64,000 nt of DNA from Coix lacryma-jobi var. lacryma-jobi (GCA_009763385.1 VDCT01000326.1:1302001-1366000); one strand, 5' to 3'. Shown: positions 1 through 11,092, numbered from the stretch's first letter. Numbers and translations: made by a program. Notes: generated by a model not told the origin, from the letters alone.

Positions 1-1329
1 ATAACTGCTCAAATGATAGTGATGACGAAGATGAAGAGATGACTCTATTTGTCAAAAGGTTTGGCAAATTCATGAAGAAGAAAGGCTACCAGGCAAGGAG
101 GAAGAAGACTTCATACAAGAACAAGGATGAACCAAGGAGGTGCTTCAAGTGCGGTAGCAAGGACCATCTTGTTGCTCAATGTCCGTACAACAGTGAGAAT
201 GATGATAATGACAACAAGAAGGACAAGAAGAAGAAGAAAGAAAAGAAGAATTACACAAAGAAGAAGAAGGGGCAATCATATATGGTCACTTGGGATAGTG
301 ATGCATCCACAAGTGATAGTGATGAAGATAGTGATAATGAAGATCGCAAGACAAGCAAGAAGAAGGCACTTGCAAGTATTGCTATCAACAACAAGCCTTC
401 AATCTTCGATACTCCATCATGCTTCATGGCTAAGGCCACAAAGGTACTATCTGATGATGATGAGAGTGATAGTGATGATAGTGATGATGATGAACCCACT
501 AAAGATGAATTAATTGAAATGCTTGATGATGCTAGAGAACATTTTGATAAAAAGAGAAAGGAGTGCAAAGAATTGCAAAAGAGACTAAAAGCTCTTGAGC
601 AATCCTTTGAGGAGCTCAATGCTACTCATGAGAGGCTAGTGGAAGCCCATGAGGAGCTTGGCAATGCTCACACTAAGCTTAAGGAAGCTCACTCCTCACT
701 TGTTGATCAAGCTAAAACTGAAAAAGTGGTTAAAACATGTGATAGGCATAGCTTGTGATATAATCGATGAATCGTTCTATAAGCCTATTGTTATTGCTGC
801 TACTAACCCTTCATGTAGCTCATCATCTACCACTACTACTTCATCTATGGATGATGGCTTCACTTGTGATGCCTCACTCATGGTTGAAAATGAGACATTG
901 AAGAAGGAGGTAAATGAGCTCACTCACGCCTTAGGTAAAGCCTATGGTGGTGAGGCCCGCTTGCTTAAGTGCTTGGGTAGCCAACGTTTTTCTCTCAACA
1001 AAGAGGGATTGGGCTATACCCCCAAGAATGGCAAGGCGGCTTTTGCTACTCACAAGACTAGATTTGTGAAGAGCAATGGTCGGTTTTGCACTAGATGCAA
1101 GCAAAGTGGGCATGTAGAGCAATATTGCAAGAACAAGAACAAGAACGCCAATGTATCCTCTATTAAATTTGATTCTTGTTATTTGCTTACCAAGGGTGTT
1201 AATGGCATAAAAGCTAAATTCATTGGTACACCAATTGTGGGCTCAAAGAAGAAAGCTATTTGGGTACCAAAGAGTTTGGTCACTAATCTTGGAGGACCCA
1301 AAAAGGTTTGGGTACCTAAAAAGGATTGA
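1..1329 (+). pseudogene. gag: gag, C-terminal part (Sirevirus A copy 1)
   Basis: Gag is the structural protein of the cytoplasmic virus-like particle and binds element RNA. The first segment (39-758) has a basic stretch and a CCHC knuckle (CFKCGSKDHLVAQC, 141-182), then Lys-rich and Asp/Ser-rich tracts and a Glu/Lys/Leu heptad region at about 510-720 that should form a coiled coil. A second knuckle (CTRCKQSGHVEQYC) lies at 1087-1128. The frame shifts near 740: relative to copy 2, two bases are missing by the GTGATAGGC site. Gag ends at the TGA at about 1327-1329, just before the pol frame. The N-terminal half lies outside the window. Confidence 0.88.
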
Positions 1330-1351
1330 TTTGTTCTTGTAGGTCAACTAT

Positions 1352-1640
1352 AAAGCCGGAGGGAGGCATTGGGTGCTTGATAGTGGGTGCACTCAACATA
1401 TGACCGGGGATTCAAGAATGTTCAATTCAATCAATTCAAGTGGCAATCATGGTTTTGATTCTATCACATTTGGTGACAATGGCAAAGGCAAGGTTAAAGG
1501 GCTTGGTAAGATCGCAATATCCAATGACATGAGCATTTCAAATGTGTTGCTAGTTGAGAGCTTGAACTTCAATCTACTGTCAGTCGCTCAGTTGTGTGAT
1601 CTTGGTTCAAGTGCATTTTTGGAGTTGATGATGTAGAAAT
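1352..1640 (+). pseudogene. aspartic protease (Sirevirus A copy 1)
   Basis: This is a retropepsin-type protease that would cleave the Gag-Pol polyprotein. The catalytic triad DSG sits in LDSGCTQHMTG at 1379-1387 and is followed by the conserved ITFGDNGKGKVKGLG stretch and the NLLSVAQLCDLG end. The frame is lost at about 1605, where copy 2 reads GGTTTC and this copy GGTTC. The domain begins immediately after a TGTAG|GTCAAC junction at about 1338-1350, which closes the pol frame upstream. Confidence 0.88.
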
Positions 1641-2672
1641 CATAAGTGTAGATGGTTCTAATTTGATATTCAAAGGATTTAGATATGAGAACCTATACTT
1701 GGTTGATTTCAATGCTAGTGAAACCCAGTTGTCAACATGCTTGTTCACTAAATCTGGTTTGGGTTGGTTATGCATAGAAGGCTTGGTCATGTTGGTATGA
1801 AACAGTTAAACAAAATAGTGAAGCATGATTTAGTTAGAGGCTTGAAGGATGTCACTTTTGAGAAGGATAAACTTTGTAGCTCTTGTCAAGCTGGCAAACA
1901 AGTTGGTAACTCTCCCATCCTAGAAAAGCATAATGAGTACTAGCAAAGCATTTGAGTTATTGCACATGGATTTATTTGGACCAACAACATACACTAGCAT
2001 CGGTGGAATTAAATATGGCTTTGTGATAGTTGATGATTACACTAGATACACATGGGTCTTCTTTCTTAGTGATAAAAGTGAACTTTTGAGATCTTCAAAA
2101 CTTTTGTCAAGAGATGTCAGAATGAGTTTGAAACAACAATCAAGAAAGTTAGAAGTGACAATGGGAGTGAATTTAAGAATACAAGAATTGATGAGTTGTG
2201 TGATGACTTTGGCATTAGACATCATTCTCACCCAAATATACTCCTCAATCAAATGGGATTGTTGAAAGGAAGAACAGAACTTTGATTGATATGGCAAGGT
2301 CTCTATGCTCAGTGAATACAATGTGAGTCATTCTTTTTGGGCCGAAGCTATCAATACGGCTTGCTATTGTAGCAACCGTCTCTATTGCCATGGCATGCTA
2401 GAGAAGACACCATATGAGCTATTAAATGGAAGAAAGCCAAATATCGCATACTTTAGAGTTTTTGGTTGCAAATGTTATATATTGAAGAAAGGTGCGAGAT
2501 TGAGCAAATTTGAGAAGAAATGTGATGAAGGATTCTTACTTGGATATTCAACAACAAGCAAAGCATATAGAGTTTGGAACTTGGCTAGTGGTATTATGGA
2601 TGGAAGAGTGCATGATGTTGAATTTGATGAAACTAAGGCTCTCAAGAAGGAAATGAAAATCTTAATGATGTG
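1641..2672 (+). pseudogene. GAG-pre-integrase and integrase (Sirevirus A copy 1)
   Basis: Integrase inserts the cDNA into chromosomes. The HHCC region is spread over two frames (about 1760-1920: a RRLGHVGM-like segment, then CSSCQAGK). The core begins with MDLFGPTTYTS (about 1966), continues with VDDYTRYTWVFFL, and carries SDNGSEF and the NGIVERK glutamate region, both out of frame. From 2305 the frame is open again (MLSEYNVSHSFWAEA to FDETKA), covering the C-terminal part. At least five small indels separate the pieces, so no full protein can be made. Confidence 0.87.
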
Positions 2673-3020
2673 AGAGGCACTCAATTGTCAAATGCAATGA
2701 AGAATATGGATATTGGTGATATTAGGCCAAGACAGGTGGATGATGATGAAGATGACCAAATGTTCTCCTCAAATGTGCAAGTTGATGCAAATCAAGCTAG
2801 TGGTTCTCATGATCAATCAAGTGCTAGTGAAGATCAACAAGCTAGTTCATCTCAATCAAGCAATCAAGTGCAAACCTCCAACCAACCAATATTGCACGGG
2901 ATCATCCCATAGATCAGATTGTTGGGGATATTAGAAGTGGTGTGCAAACTAGATCAAGATTGGCATCATTTTGTGAGCATTTTTCTTTTGTGTCATCATT
3001 TGAGCCAACCAAGATAGAGA
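2673..3020 (+). pseudogene. INT-RT linker region (Sirevirus A copy 1)
   Basis: This is a low-complexity linker rich in Ser, Gln, Asp and Asn (2670-2912) between integrase and reverse transcriptase, as is usual in Copia polyproteins. The same stretch exists in copy 2 up to 11092, where copy 2 is cut off. Nothing else is visible here. Confidence 0.7.
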
Positions 3021-3890
3021 GATGCATTGATGGATGTTGATTGGGTAAACGCTATGCATGAAGAGCTAAACAACTTCACCCGCAACCAAGTTTGGGAACT
3101 TGTTGAGAGACCAAAGAATTACAATGTATTGGAACCAAATGGTATTCGAAATAAGCAAGATCAAGATGGGATAGTAGTAAGAACAAAGCAAGATTGGTAG
3201 CTCAAGGTTACACTCAAGTTGAAGGTCTTGATTTTGGAAGAAACATATGCACCGGTTGCAAGAATGGAAGCAATTAGAATTCTATTGGCTTATGCATGTG
3301 CCCATAATATCAAGTTATATCAAATGGATGTCAAAAGTGCATTTCTCTCAATGGGTATATCAATGAGTTAGTATTGTAGAACACCTCCCGGTTTTGAAGA
3401 TGACAAGAAGCCCAACCATGTTTTAATAAGCTCAAGAAGGCGTTTGTATGGTTTGAAGCAAGCACCACAGCATGGTACGAGAGGTTTTTGAGAGATTTCC
3501 TACTCTCTAAAGGGTTCAAGATGGGCAAGGTTGATACTACTCTCTTCACCAAGAAATTGGCAAAGACTTGTTTGTGTTGCAAATATATGTTGATGATATT
3601 ATTTTTGGGTCAACCAACCAAGAGTTTTGTGAAGAGTTTGGGAATATGATGGCAAATGAGTTTGAGATGTCTATGATTGGAGAGCTTAGTTACTTCCTTG
3701 GTCTTCAAATCAAGCAAATGAAGAATGGCACTTTTGTGAGTCAAGGCAAGTACATCAAAGATATGCTCAAGAAGTTTGGTCTAAATGATGCAAAAGCTAT
3801 TAGTACACCTATGGGAACAAATGGACATTTGGATAGTGATGCTAGTGGCAACATGGTGGATCAAAAGTTGTATCGGTCTATGATTGGAAG
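3021..3890 (+). pseudogene. reverse transcriptase (Sirevirus A copy 1)
   Basis: RT copies the RNA into cDNA. Translating the separate frames gives WVNAMHEELNNFTRNQVW (about 3040), the IRILLAYA and KLYQMDVKSAFL region (about 3270-3350), and LQIYVDDIIFGSTNQEF, with the catalytic YVDD at 3586-3597. The last part (3568-3993) is open and includes the TPMGTNGHLDSD and YRSMIGSLLYVTASRPDVMFSVC motifs leading into RNase H. Frameshifts before 3560 remove a continuous reading frame. Confidence 0.88.
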
Positions 3891-4539
3891 CTTACTCTAT
3901 GTGACCGCTTCTAGGCCGGACGTCATGTTTAGTGTATGCATGTGTGCAAGATTTCAAGCTTCACCAAAGAGAGAGTCACTTGAAGGCAACTAAAAGAATA
4001 TTGAGATATTTGAAGCATACACAAAATGTTGGATTGTGGTATCCCAAGGGGTCAAACTTTGAGTTGATTGGATATTCGGACTCCGACTATGCAGGATGCA
4101 AAGTTGATAGAAAAAGCACATCGGGCACATGTCAATTACTTGGAAGATCACTTGTATCATGGTCATCGAAAAAGCAAAACAGTGTTGCACTTTCAACCGC
4201 CGAAGCAGAATACATATCCGCAGGAAGTGTTGTGCTCAATTACTTTGGATGAAAGCAACTTTGGATGACTTTGGAATTAAATTCAAACAAGTACCATTGC
4301 TATGTGACAATGAGAGTGCAGTGAAGCTCACCAACAATCCAGTACAACATTCAAGAACAAAGCACATTGACATTCGCCATCACTTCATAAGAGACCATCA
4401 ACAAAAGGGTGATATTTCAATTGAGAATGTTGGTACCGATGATCAACTTGCCGATATATTCACCAAGCCACTTGATGAAAAGAGATTTTGCAAGCTAAGG
4501 AATGAATTGAATATACTTGATTTCTCAAATATGAGTTGA
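3891..4539 (+). pseudogene. RNase H and end of pol (Sirevirus A copy 1)
   Basis: RNase H removes the RNA strand from the RNA:DNA hybrid. The sequence shows DSDYAGCKVDRKSTSG (about 4078), the STAEAEYI motif (about 4195) and the CDNESAVKL motif (about 4300), then HSRTKHIDIRHHFIRDH and DQLADIFTKPLDEKRF before the stop at 4537-4539. One frameshift near 3975 and one near 4245 split it. This end of pol is typical of Copia elements. Confidence 0.9.
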
Positions 4540-5523
4540 TGCACCCTCCGTTATATGACATGCCTCTCCTTCGACAAAGCAAAGGTAAAATTGTTTGGCA
4601 TGACATTCATTCTTGCTAAGGATATGTTTAGTGCATTTAGTCATTCCTTGCATCTTATAGGCTCATTCATGAAAATAAAATACTTTGGATGTACATATGG
4701 TACCACTATTGCTTCTATGTTTGATATGATCTAGTGGTAGCATATGACATGTTTATGGGCTTGTGAACCTAGTGTTTGATCTTGAAAACAAGCATTCAAG
4801 GTTTTAACCGACGTGAGTAAGATAACCATTGAAAGATGTGTGAAGAAGCTTACTCTAGAGCAAACCGTGTTAAATATCTTATGTTTGTTTGCTAGGTTGA
4901 ACCAAACTTGATCACCCTATTGATTAACTTAACTCCTACTAAAATTGGTGTGCCTTTTATGGTACTTAATGACAAAGGGGGAGAAATGGTTAAGATAGAT
5001 ATATATAAAATTTGAGCGCATAAGTCGGGGGAGCAAGCTCATGAACTGATTGTTGCATTTGAATGTGCATATTCATATGAGTGATTGCATTGTAAAAATT
5101 TAAATTCAATATACATGCTTGTGTGATGTATGCTAGAAATAAATTTTGAATGATGATTTGTGAACTAGCATGCATAAGTGGTAGCTAGATGTAATCTGTT
5201 TTTGCAAAGTGGTACTAGAACCTTTATATAATGTTGATCTCATAAGGTATCTAGTGTTTTTGTAAGTCTAGCTAATCAAGATGCTAAGGATGGTGTACAT
5301 TGGCAACTCCGATTGGTATCACGCTTCAAAGGTCCATTCTTTATACCTTAGCATCATTTGATAGTATTACTCTCCCACATTTTATATCTATGCATATGTG
5401 CCGAACTTGAACCAAACACTATAGCACATATGTAGGGGGAGCTAATACTAACAAAGTGTGACTCAAATTTTCAAACATATATCTTTGTGAAAGGTTGTCA
5501 TCAATTACCAAAAAGGGGGAGAT
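4540..5523 (+). promoter_or_regulatory. 3' noncoding region with repeated polypurine tracts (Sirevirus A copy 1)
   Basis: No gene is visible. The purine core GGGGGAG occurs at about 4976-4983, 5027-5033 and 5435-5441, and again in the tract that abuts the LTR (AAAAAGGGGGAGAT, about 5509-5522). The last is the expected second-strand primer. Multiple polypurine tracts before the 3' LTR are a known Sirevirus trait. Confidence 0.75.
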
Positions 5524-7422
5524 TGAAAAGTCCTTGTTTGGTTTTGGATAATTGATGTCACCTAGAGTACTAACCTTGTCATGAAGTGTTTATGAGCTAG
5601 GTTGGTACATTCCAAGTACGGGAGCAAATGATGATCATGGTATTGGTGGTGATGACCAAAAGATAGATCAAGTGCTCCACATTTGGAAGAAGAAGAAGAG
5701 AAAAACAAAATCCTATGGAGATCAAGGCAAAGGTATAAATAGGAATTTTGTTTTGGCACTCAAGACACCATAGAGGGTGTGAGTGCATTTAGGATAGATA
5801 GCCGTACTATTAAGAGGGGAATATCTCAGTGATCACGGTTATCAAGTGCCACTAGGTGAATTCATACATGCATATGCATTAGGACCTAGTGTGCTAACTC
5901 GAATCCTTTGAATATGTTTGTGAAAATGCTAACACACATGCACATGATGTTGTACACTTGTTGGTGTTAGCACATTTGCAAAGGAGAAGTTGTTGGAGTT
6001 GGTTTGGATCAAAACAGAGAAGAAAATGGAGTTTTCTGTGTATGGTCGGTGGTACCGACCAGGGTGGTCGGTGGTACCGCCCATAGGTGCTGCGTGCAGC
6101 CTTCTCTGTAATGGGGCGTTTTTGGCCTGGCGGTGGTACCGCTATTACCTCGGTACTACCGCCGCGGGGTACCGCGACCGGCGGTGGTACGAACGGACGG
6201 TCGGTGGTACCGTGCCCTGAGGAGTTTCGCGAGGCTCTTGTTGTTTTGAAAATGCTTGCGGTGGTACGGTAGTACCCCCATTACCTCGGTACTACCGCCC
6301 ACGTGGTACCGACGCAAGGTCGGTAGTGGCTGGTTTTCGCGAGGCTCTCTGAAGTTTGAAAATGGCTTGCCGGTAGTACCGCCATTACCTCGGTACTACC
6401 GCCCACGTTGGTACCGACGCAAGGTAGGTCGGTAGTGACTGGTTTTTCACAGAGCTCTCTGTCGCGGCGATTTTGGCCTGGGTAGTACCGCCATTACCTC
6501 GGTACTACCGACCTCGGAGGTACCGACCAGAGTCGGTGCCTCGCCTAAATCAGCGGGACGTGTGTTAAACGGCTAGTTTGACTCTGTCGGTACTACCGCC
6601 CAGGAGGGGTCGGTACTACCGACCAAGCGCAGAAAGGTAGGGTTCGGGCCGCCGCCCTCCCTTCCCTATATATGGCCGTGGCCGCCTTTGGGGAGAGCTT
6701 CTTGACTCTCTGACTTCTTGAACATCCTCTTGAGCAAGATCTAATCCCTCCCTCCGATCTCTTTGCTTGTTAGTGCGAATCCAAGTGAGATCGAGAGATC
6801 CAAGTGCATTTGCTTGTGAGTTTGCATCTAGTGGCACTTGGCGATTGTGGTTGCTGCGGATATTCTTATTACTCTTGGTGGTTGCCGCCACCTAGACGTT
6901 TGGAGCAGCGGAGGAGATTAGGCACGAGTGGTGATTGTTCGTGGCCATCTCCCGGTGATTTGTAAGGGGTTTCTTGTACCTTCCCCGGCGGAGCGCCAAA
7001 GGTAACTCTAGTGGATTGCTCGTAGCTTGTGGATCCCCATCTTGTGTTGGTTGTGCGGCACCCTATTGAGGGTTAGGCGTGTGATGCCTATTAGCGCGTG
7101 AACCTCCAAGTGGGTGTATCGCTACAACGGGGACGTAGCTTGCCGGCAAGCAAGTGAACCTCGGAGGAAAAATTATGTGTCAACTTGTCTCCGTGGTATT
7201 CATTGATATTCATTTATTAATCTCTTGCCGGATCGGTATACACACTTCTATATCTCTTGTACTTACATTTGTTACTTTCTTGCAAGTTAATTTATATCTT
7301 GTTGTAGTTACATTCTCTTATCTTGTGTAGTGATATAATTTATTGCATTTAGTTGTTTAAGTTGTTGTAGAATTTTTTTTTATAGGCTATTCACCCCCCC
7401 TCTAGCCATTTAGGACCTTTCA
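5524..7422 (+). repeat. Sirevirus A LTR (shared by copies 1 and 2)
   Basis: The LTR is 1,899 bp. It starts TGAAAAGTCCT and ends AGGACCTTTCA, which are near-perfect inverted repeats. It is preceded by a polypurine tract and followed by a primer-binding site, so it can serve both as 3' LTR of copy 1 and 5' LTR of copy 2. U3 has a GC-rich cluster of short palindromes (6041-6640), then a TATATAT box at 6667-6673 in the sequence CCCTATATATGG. The end carries a C-run (TTCACCCCCCCTCTAG) also seen in the Sirevirus B LTRs here. Confidence 0.92.
6041..6640. repeat. GGTACC / GGTAGTACC palindrome cluster in U3
   Basis: The short motif families GGTGGTACCGCC, GGTACTACCGCC and GGTACCGACC recur about twenty times within 600 bp, many as inverted pairs. 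The segment TTACCTCGGTACTACCG alone appears four times. The cluster ends some 30-50 bp upstream of the TATA box. It is far richer in CpG than the flanking LTR. Confidence 0.85.
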
Positions 7423-7424
7423 AT

Positions 7425-7436
7425 TGGTATCGGAGC
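7425..7436 (+). promoter_or_regulatory. primer-binding site (Met-tRNA type), Sirevirus A copy 2
   Basis: TGGTATCGGAGC lies two bases after the LTR end. It matches the complement of the 3' end of plant initiator Met-tRNA (TGGTATCAGAGC) with one mismatch. This fixes the LTR end and the + orientation. Confidence 0.88.
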
Positions 7437-7479
7437 AAGGTCACCGTTTATTTGAGGCTTAACAACCTTCGGTGTCAAA

Positions 7480-9510
7480 ATGGCTCATATCAACAACACC
7501 AAAAGGCCACCCCAATTTGATGGCACAAACTATGGCTATTGGAAGGCAAAAATGACCACTCATTTAAAGTCAATCAATAGAAAGATATGGCAAGTTGTGG
7601 ATGTCAAGATTGAGATAGTTGATCCGGAAAATCTCACCAATGCCGAAGAAGAGAAGATGCAGAACAATGACATTGCTCTCAGTGCTATTCATGATGCCGT
7701 TGATGAGAGGGTGTTTGAGCAAATCAAAAATTTGGATATGGCATATGATGCTTGGAAGAAATTGGAAGAATCATTTGAGGGCACTCAAGCAGTGAAAGGA
7801 GCAAAAGCATACATTCTCAAAGAAAAGTTTGCTAGCTTCAAGATGAATGAAGATGAAAGTGTTCCAGAGATGTTCCATAGGCTTCAAGTGCTTGTCAATG
7901 ATCTCAAAGCACTTGGAGAAGAGGTGAAGGACAAAGACTTCTCTCATAAATTCTTGAGATGTCTTCCCAACAGATTTGGCATGTTAGTCACGTTGCTTGT
8001 AAGAAGCGGTTTGGACACTATGACACCAAACCAAGTTCTTGGAGATGTAATGACCGATGACACCTACAGAGATGAGAATGATCAAGAAGTGAAGAAGGAT
8101 GAGAAGAAGAAGAGTGTGGCATTCAAAGCCACAACATCATCATCAAAGAACAAGGGCAAAGCAAAGAAAGAAGATTCTAGCGAAGATAACTGCTCAAATG
8201 ACAGTGATGACGATGATGAAGAGATGGCTCTATTTGTCAAAAGGTTTGGCAAATTCATGAAGAAGAAGGGCTACCGGGCAAGGAGGAAGAAGACTTCATA
8301 CAAGAACAAGGATGAACCAAGGAGGTGCTTCAAGTGCGGTAGCAAGGACCATCTTGTTGCTCAATGTCCGTACAACAGTGAGAATGATGATAATGACAAC
8401 AAGAAGGACAAGAAGAAGAAGAAAGAAAAGAAGAATTACACAAAGAAGAAGAAGGGGCAATCATATATGGTCACTTGGGATAGTGATGCATCCACAAGTG
8501 ATAGTGATGAAGATAGTGATAATGAAGATCGCAAGACAAGCAAGAAGAAGGCACTTGCAAGTATTGCTATCAACAACAAGCCTTCAATCTTCGATACTCC
8601 ATCATGCTTCATGGCTAAGGCCACAAAGGTACTATCTGATGATGATGAGAGTGATAGTGATGATAGTGATGATGATGAACCCACTAAAGATGAATTAATT
8701 GAAATGCTTGATGATGCTAGAGAACATTTTGATAAAAAGAGAAAGGAGTGCAAAGAATTGCAAAAGAGACTAAAAGCTCTTGAGCAATCCTTTGAGGAGC
8801 TCAATGCTACTCATGAGAGGCTAGTGGAAGCCCATGAGGAGCTTGGCAATGCTCACACTAAGCTTAAGGAAGCTCACTCCTCACTTGTTGATCAAGCTAA
8901 AACTGAAAAAGTGGTTAAAACATGTGACATAGGCATAGCTTGTGATATAATCGATGAATCTTTCTATAAGCCTATTGTTATTGCTGCTACTAACCCTTCA
9001 TGTAGCTCATCATCTACCACTACTACTTCATCTATGGATGATGGCTTCACTTGTGATGCCTCACTCATGGTTGAAAATGAGACATTGAAGAAGGAGGTAA
9101 ATGAGCTCACTCACGCCTTAGGTAAAGCCTATGGTGGTGAGGCCCGCTTGCTTAAGTGCTTGGGTAGCCAACGTTTTTCTCTCAACAAAGAGGGATTGGG
9201 CTATACCCCCAAGAATGGCAAGGCGGCTTTTGCTACTCACAAGACTAGTTTGTGAAGAGCAATGGTCGGTTTTGCACTAGATGCAAGCAAAGTGGGCATG
9301 TAGAGCAATATTGCAAGAACAAGAACAAGAACGCTAATGTATCCTCTATTAAATTTGATTCTTGTTATTTGCTTACCAAGGGTGTTAATGGCCAAAAGCT
9401 AAATTCATTGGTACACCAATTGTGGGCTCAAAGAAGAAAGCTATTTGGGTACCAAAGAGTTTGGTCACTAATCTTGGAGGACCCAAAAAGGTTTGGGTAC
9501 CTAAAAGGAT
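7480..9510 (+). pseudogene. gag: gag (Sirevirus A copy 2), nearly complete
   Basis: The open frame of 591 codons starts at the ATG at 7480, 44 bp after the PBS (MAHINNTKRPPQFDGTNYG). Residues about 1-200 are the Copia gag core, with the WxxWxxxM-like FDGTNYGYWKAKM and DAWKKLEESFEG motifs (DUF4219/UBN2-type). A CCHC knuckle (CFKCGSKDHLVAQC) is at 8326-8367, followed by Lys-rich, Asp/Ser-rich and coiled-coil segments. The frame breaks at about 9247, where one A is missing relative to copy 1, and the second knuckle (CTRCKQSGHVEQYC) continues in another frame from 9252. It is the best preserved family A gag here. Confidence 0.9.
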
Positions 9511-9531
9511 TGATTTGTTCTTGTAGGTCAA

Positions 9532-9985
9532 CTATAAAGCCGGAGGGAGGCATTGGGTGCTTGATAGTGGGTGCACTCAACATATGACCGGGGATTCAAG
9601 AATGTTCAATTCAATCAATTCAAGTGGCAATCATGGTTTTGATTCTATCACATTTGGTGACAATGGCAAAGGCAAGGTTAAAGGGCTTGGTAAGATTGCA
9701 ATATCCAATGACATGAGCATTTCAAATGTGTTGCTAGTTGAGAGCTTGAACTTCAATTTACTGTCAGTCGCTCAGTTGTGTGATCTTGGTTTCAAATGCA
9801 TTTTTGGAGTTGATGATGTAGAAATCATAAGTGTAGATGGTTCTAATTTGATATTCAAAGGATTTAGATATGAGAACCTATACTTGGTTGATTTCAATGC
9901 TAGTGAAACCCAGTTGTCAACATGCTTGTTCACTAAATCTGGTTTGGGTTGGTTATGGCATAGAAGGCTTGGTCATGTGGAATGA
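9532..9985 (+). pseudogene. protease and start of GAG-pre-integrase (Sirevirus A copy 2)
   Basis: The catalytic DSG lies in LDSGCTQHMTG at about 9563. The domain is open through GDNGKGKVKG, NLLSVAQLCDLGFKC and LWHRRLGHVE to 9985, so PR is intact in sequence. The frame is lost just after the first zinc-binding His of integrase (GTGGAATG against GTTGGTATG in copy 1). The domain starts directly after TTCTTGTAG|GTCAAC. Confidence 0.88.
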
Positions 9986-11092
9986 AACAGTTAAACAAAA
10001 TAGTGAAGCATGATTTAGTTAGAGGCTTGAAAGATGTCACTTTGAGAAGGATAAACTTTGTAGCTCTTGTCAAGCTGGCAAACAAGTTGGTAACTCCCAT
10101 CCTAAGAAAAGCATAATGAGTACTAGCAAAGCATTTGAGTTATTGCACATGGATTTATTTGGATGACCAACAACATACACTAGCATCGGTGGAAGTAAAT
10201 ATGGCTTTGTGATAGTTGATGATTACACTAGATACACATGGGTCTTCTTTCTTAGTGATAAAAGTGAAACTTTTGAGATCTTCAAAACTTTTGTCAAGAG
10301 ATGTCAGAATGAGTTTGAAACAACAATCAAGAAAGTTAGAAGTGACAATGGGAGTGAATTTAAGAATACAAGAATTGATGAGTTGTGTGATGACTTTGGC
10401 ATTAGACATCAATTCTCACCCAATATACTCCTCAATCAAATGGGATTGTTGAAAGGAAGAACAGAACTTTGATTGATATGGCAAGGTCTATGCTCAGTGA
10501 ATACAATGTGAGTCATTCTTTTTGGGCCGAAGCTATCAATACGGCTTGCTATTGTAGCAACCGTCTCTATTGCCATGGCATGCTAGAGAAGACACCATAT
10601 GAGCTATTAAATGGAAGAAAGCCAAATATCGCATACTTTAGAGTTTTTGGTTGCAAATGTTATATATTGAAGAAAGGTGCGAGATTGAGCAAATTTGAGA
10701 AGAAATGTGATGAAGGATTCTTACTTGGATATTCAACAACAAGCAAAGCATATAGAGTTTGGAACTTGGCTAGTGGTATTATGGAAGAAGTGCATGATGT
10801 TGAATTTGATGAAACTAAGGGCTCTCAAGAAGGAAATGAAAATCTTAATGATGTGAGAGGCACTCAATTGTCAAATGCAATGAAGAATATGGATATTGGT
10901 GATATTAGGCCAAGACAGGTGGATGATGATGAAGATGACCAAATGTTCTCCTCAAATGTGCAAGTTGATGCAAATCAAGCTAGTGGTTCTCATGATCAAT
11001 CAAGTGCTAGTGAAGATCAACAAGCTAGTTCATCTCAATCAAGCAATCAAGTGCAAATCCTCCAACCAACCAATATTGCACGGGATCATCCC
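9986..11092 (+). pseudogene. integrase and linker (Sirevirus A copy 2), truncated
   Basis: Pieces of the integrase core are readable: VDDYTRYTWVFFLSDKSETF and VRSDNGSEFKN (10209-10472), then a C-terminal open segment (10469-11092) from SMLSEYNVSHSFWAEA through GCKCYILKKGARLSKF into the Ser/Gln-rich linker. A two-base insertion relative to copy 1 lies near 10160. The last codons run into foreign GC-rich sequence at 11093. Confidence 0.87.

Larger units (their letters stand above)
1..7422 (+). mobile_element. Sirevirus (Copia) family A copy 1, 5' end outside window, sharing its 3' LTR with copy 2
   Basis: The internal domain runs gag-PR-INT-RT-RNaseH in Copia order and is followed by a 3' noncoding stretch, a polypurine tract at about 5509-5522 and an LTR starting TGAAAAGTCC at 5524. 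The window opens inside gag, so the 5' LTR is not seen. Many one- and two-base indels break the reading frame. Two zinc knuckles, a coiled-coil gag, several GGGGGAG tracts before the LTR and a Met-tRNA-like primer site after it fit the SIRE/Maximus lineage. Bases 1-2900 match 8186-11092 almost exactly (offset about 8185), so the two copies are close relatives or a duplication. Confidence 0.9.
5524..11092 (+). mobile_element. Sirevirus (Copia) family A copy 2, truncated after integrase
   Basis: It comprises the shared LTR, PBS, a nearly intact gag, protease and integrase. The sequence matches copy 1 until GGGATCATCCC and then changes abruptly at 11092/11093 to GC-rich sequence belonging to a minus-strand Sirevirus B copy. 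RT, RNase H and the 3' LTR are missing. No LTR end or TSD is seen at the break, so this looks like a deletion or illegitimate-recombination junction rather than an insertion border. Confidence 0.88.

Noticed and set aside
251..619. Ser/Leu-rich minus-strand frame opposite gag (also 8436-8804)
   Set aside because: Shadow of the GAT/GAA-rich acidic and lysine-rich gag codons; low-complexity protein without a start context.
6041..6640. Satellite or centromeric repeat
   Set aside because: Units are short, interspersed and confined to U3 of one LTR, not a regular array.
7425..7436. tRNA gene at the Met-tRNA-like sequence
   Set aside because: Only about 12 bases match the tRNA 3' end. It is a primer-binding site; no cloverleaf follows.
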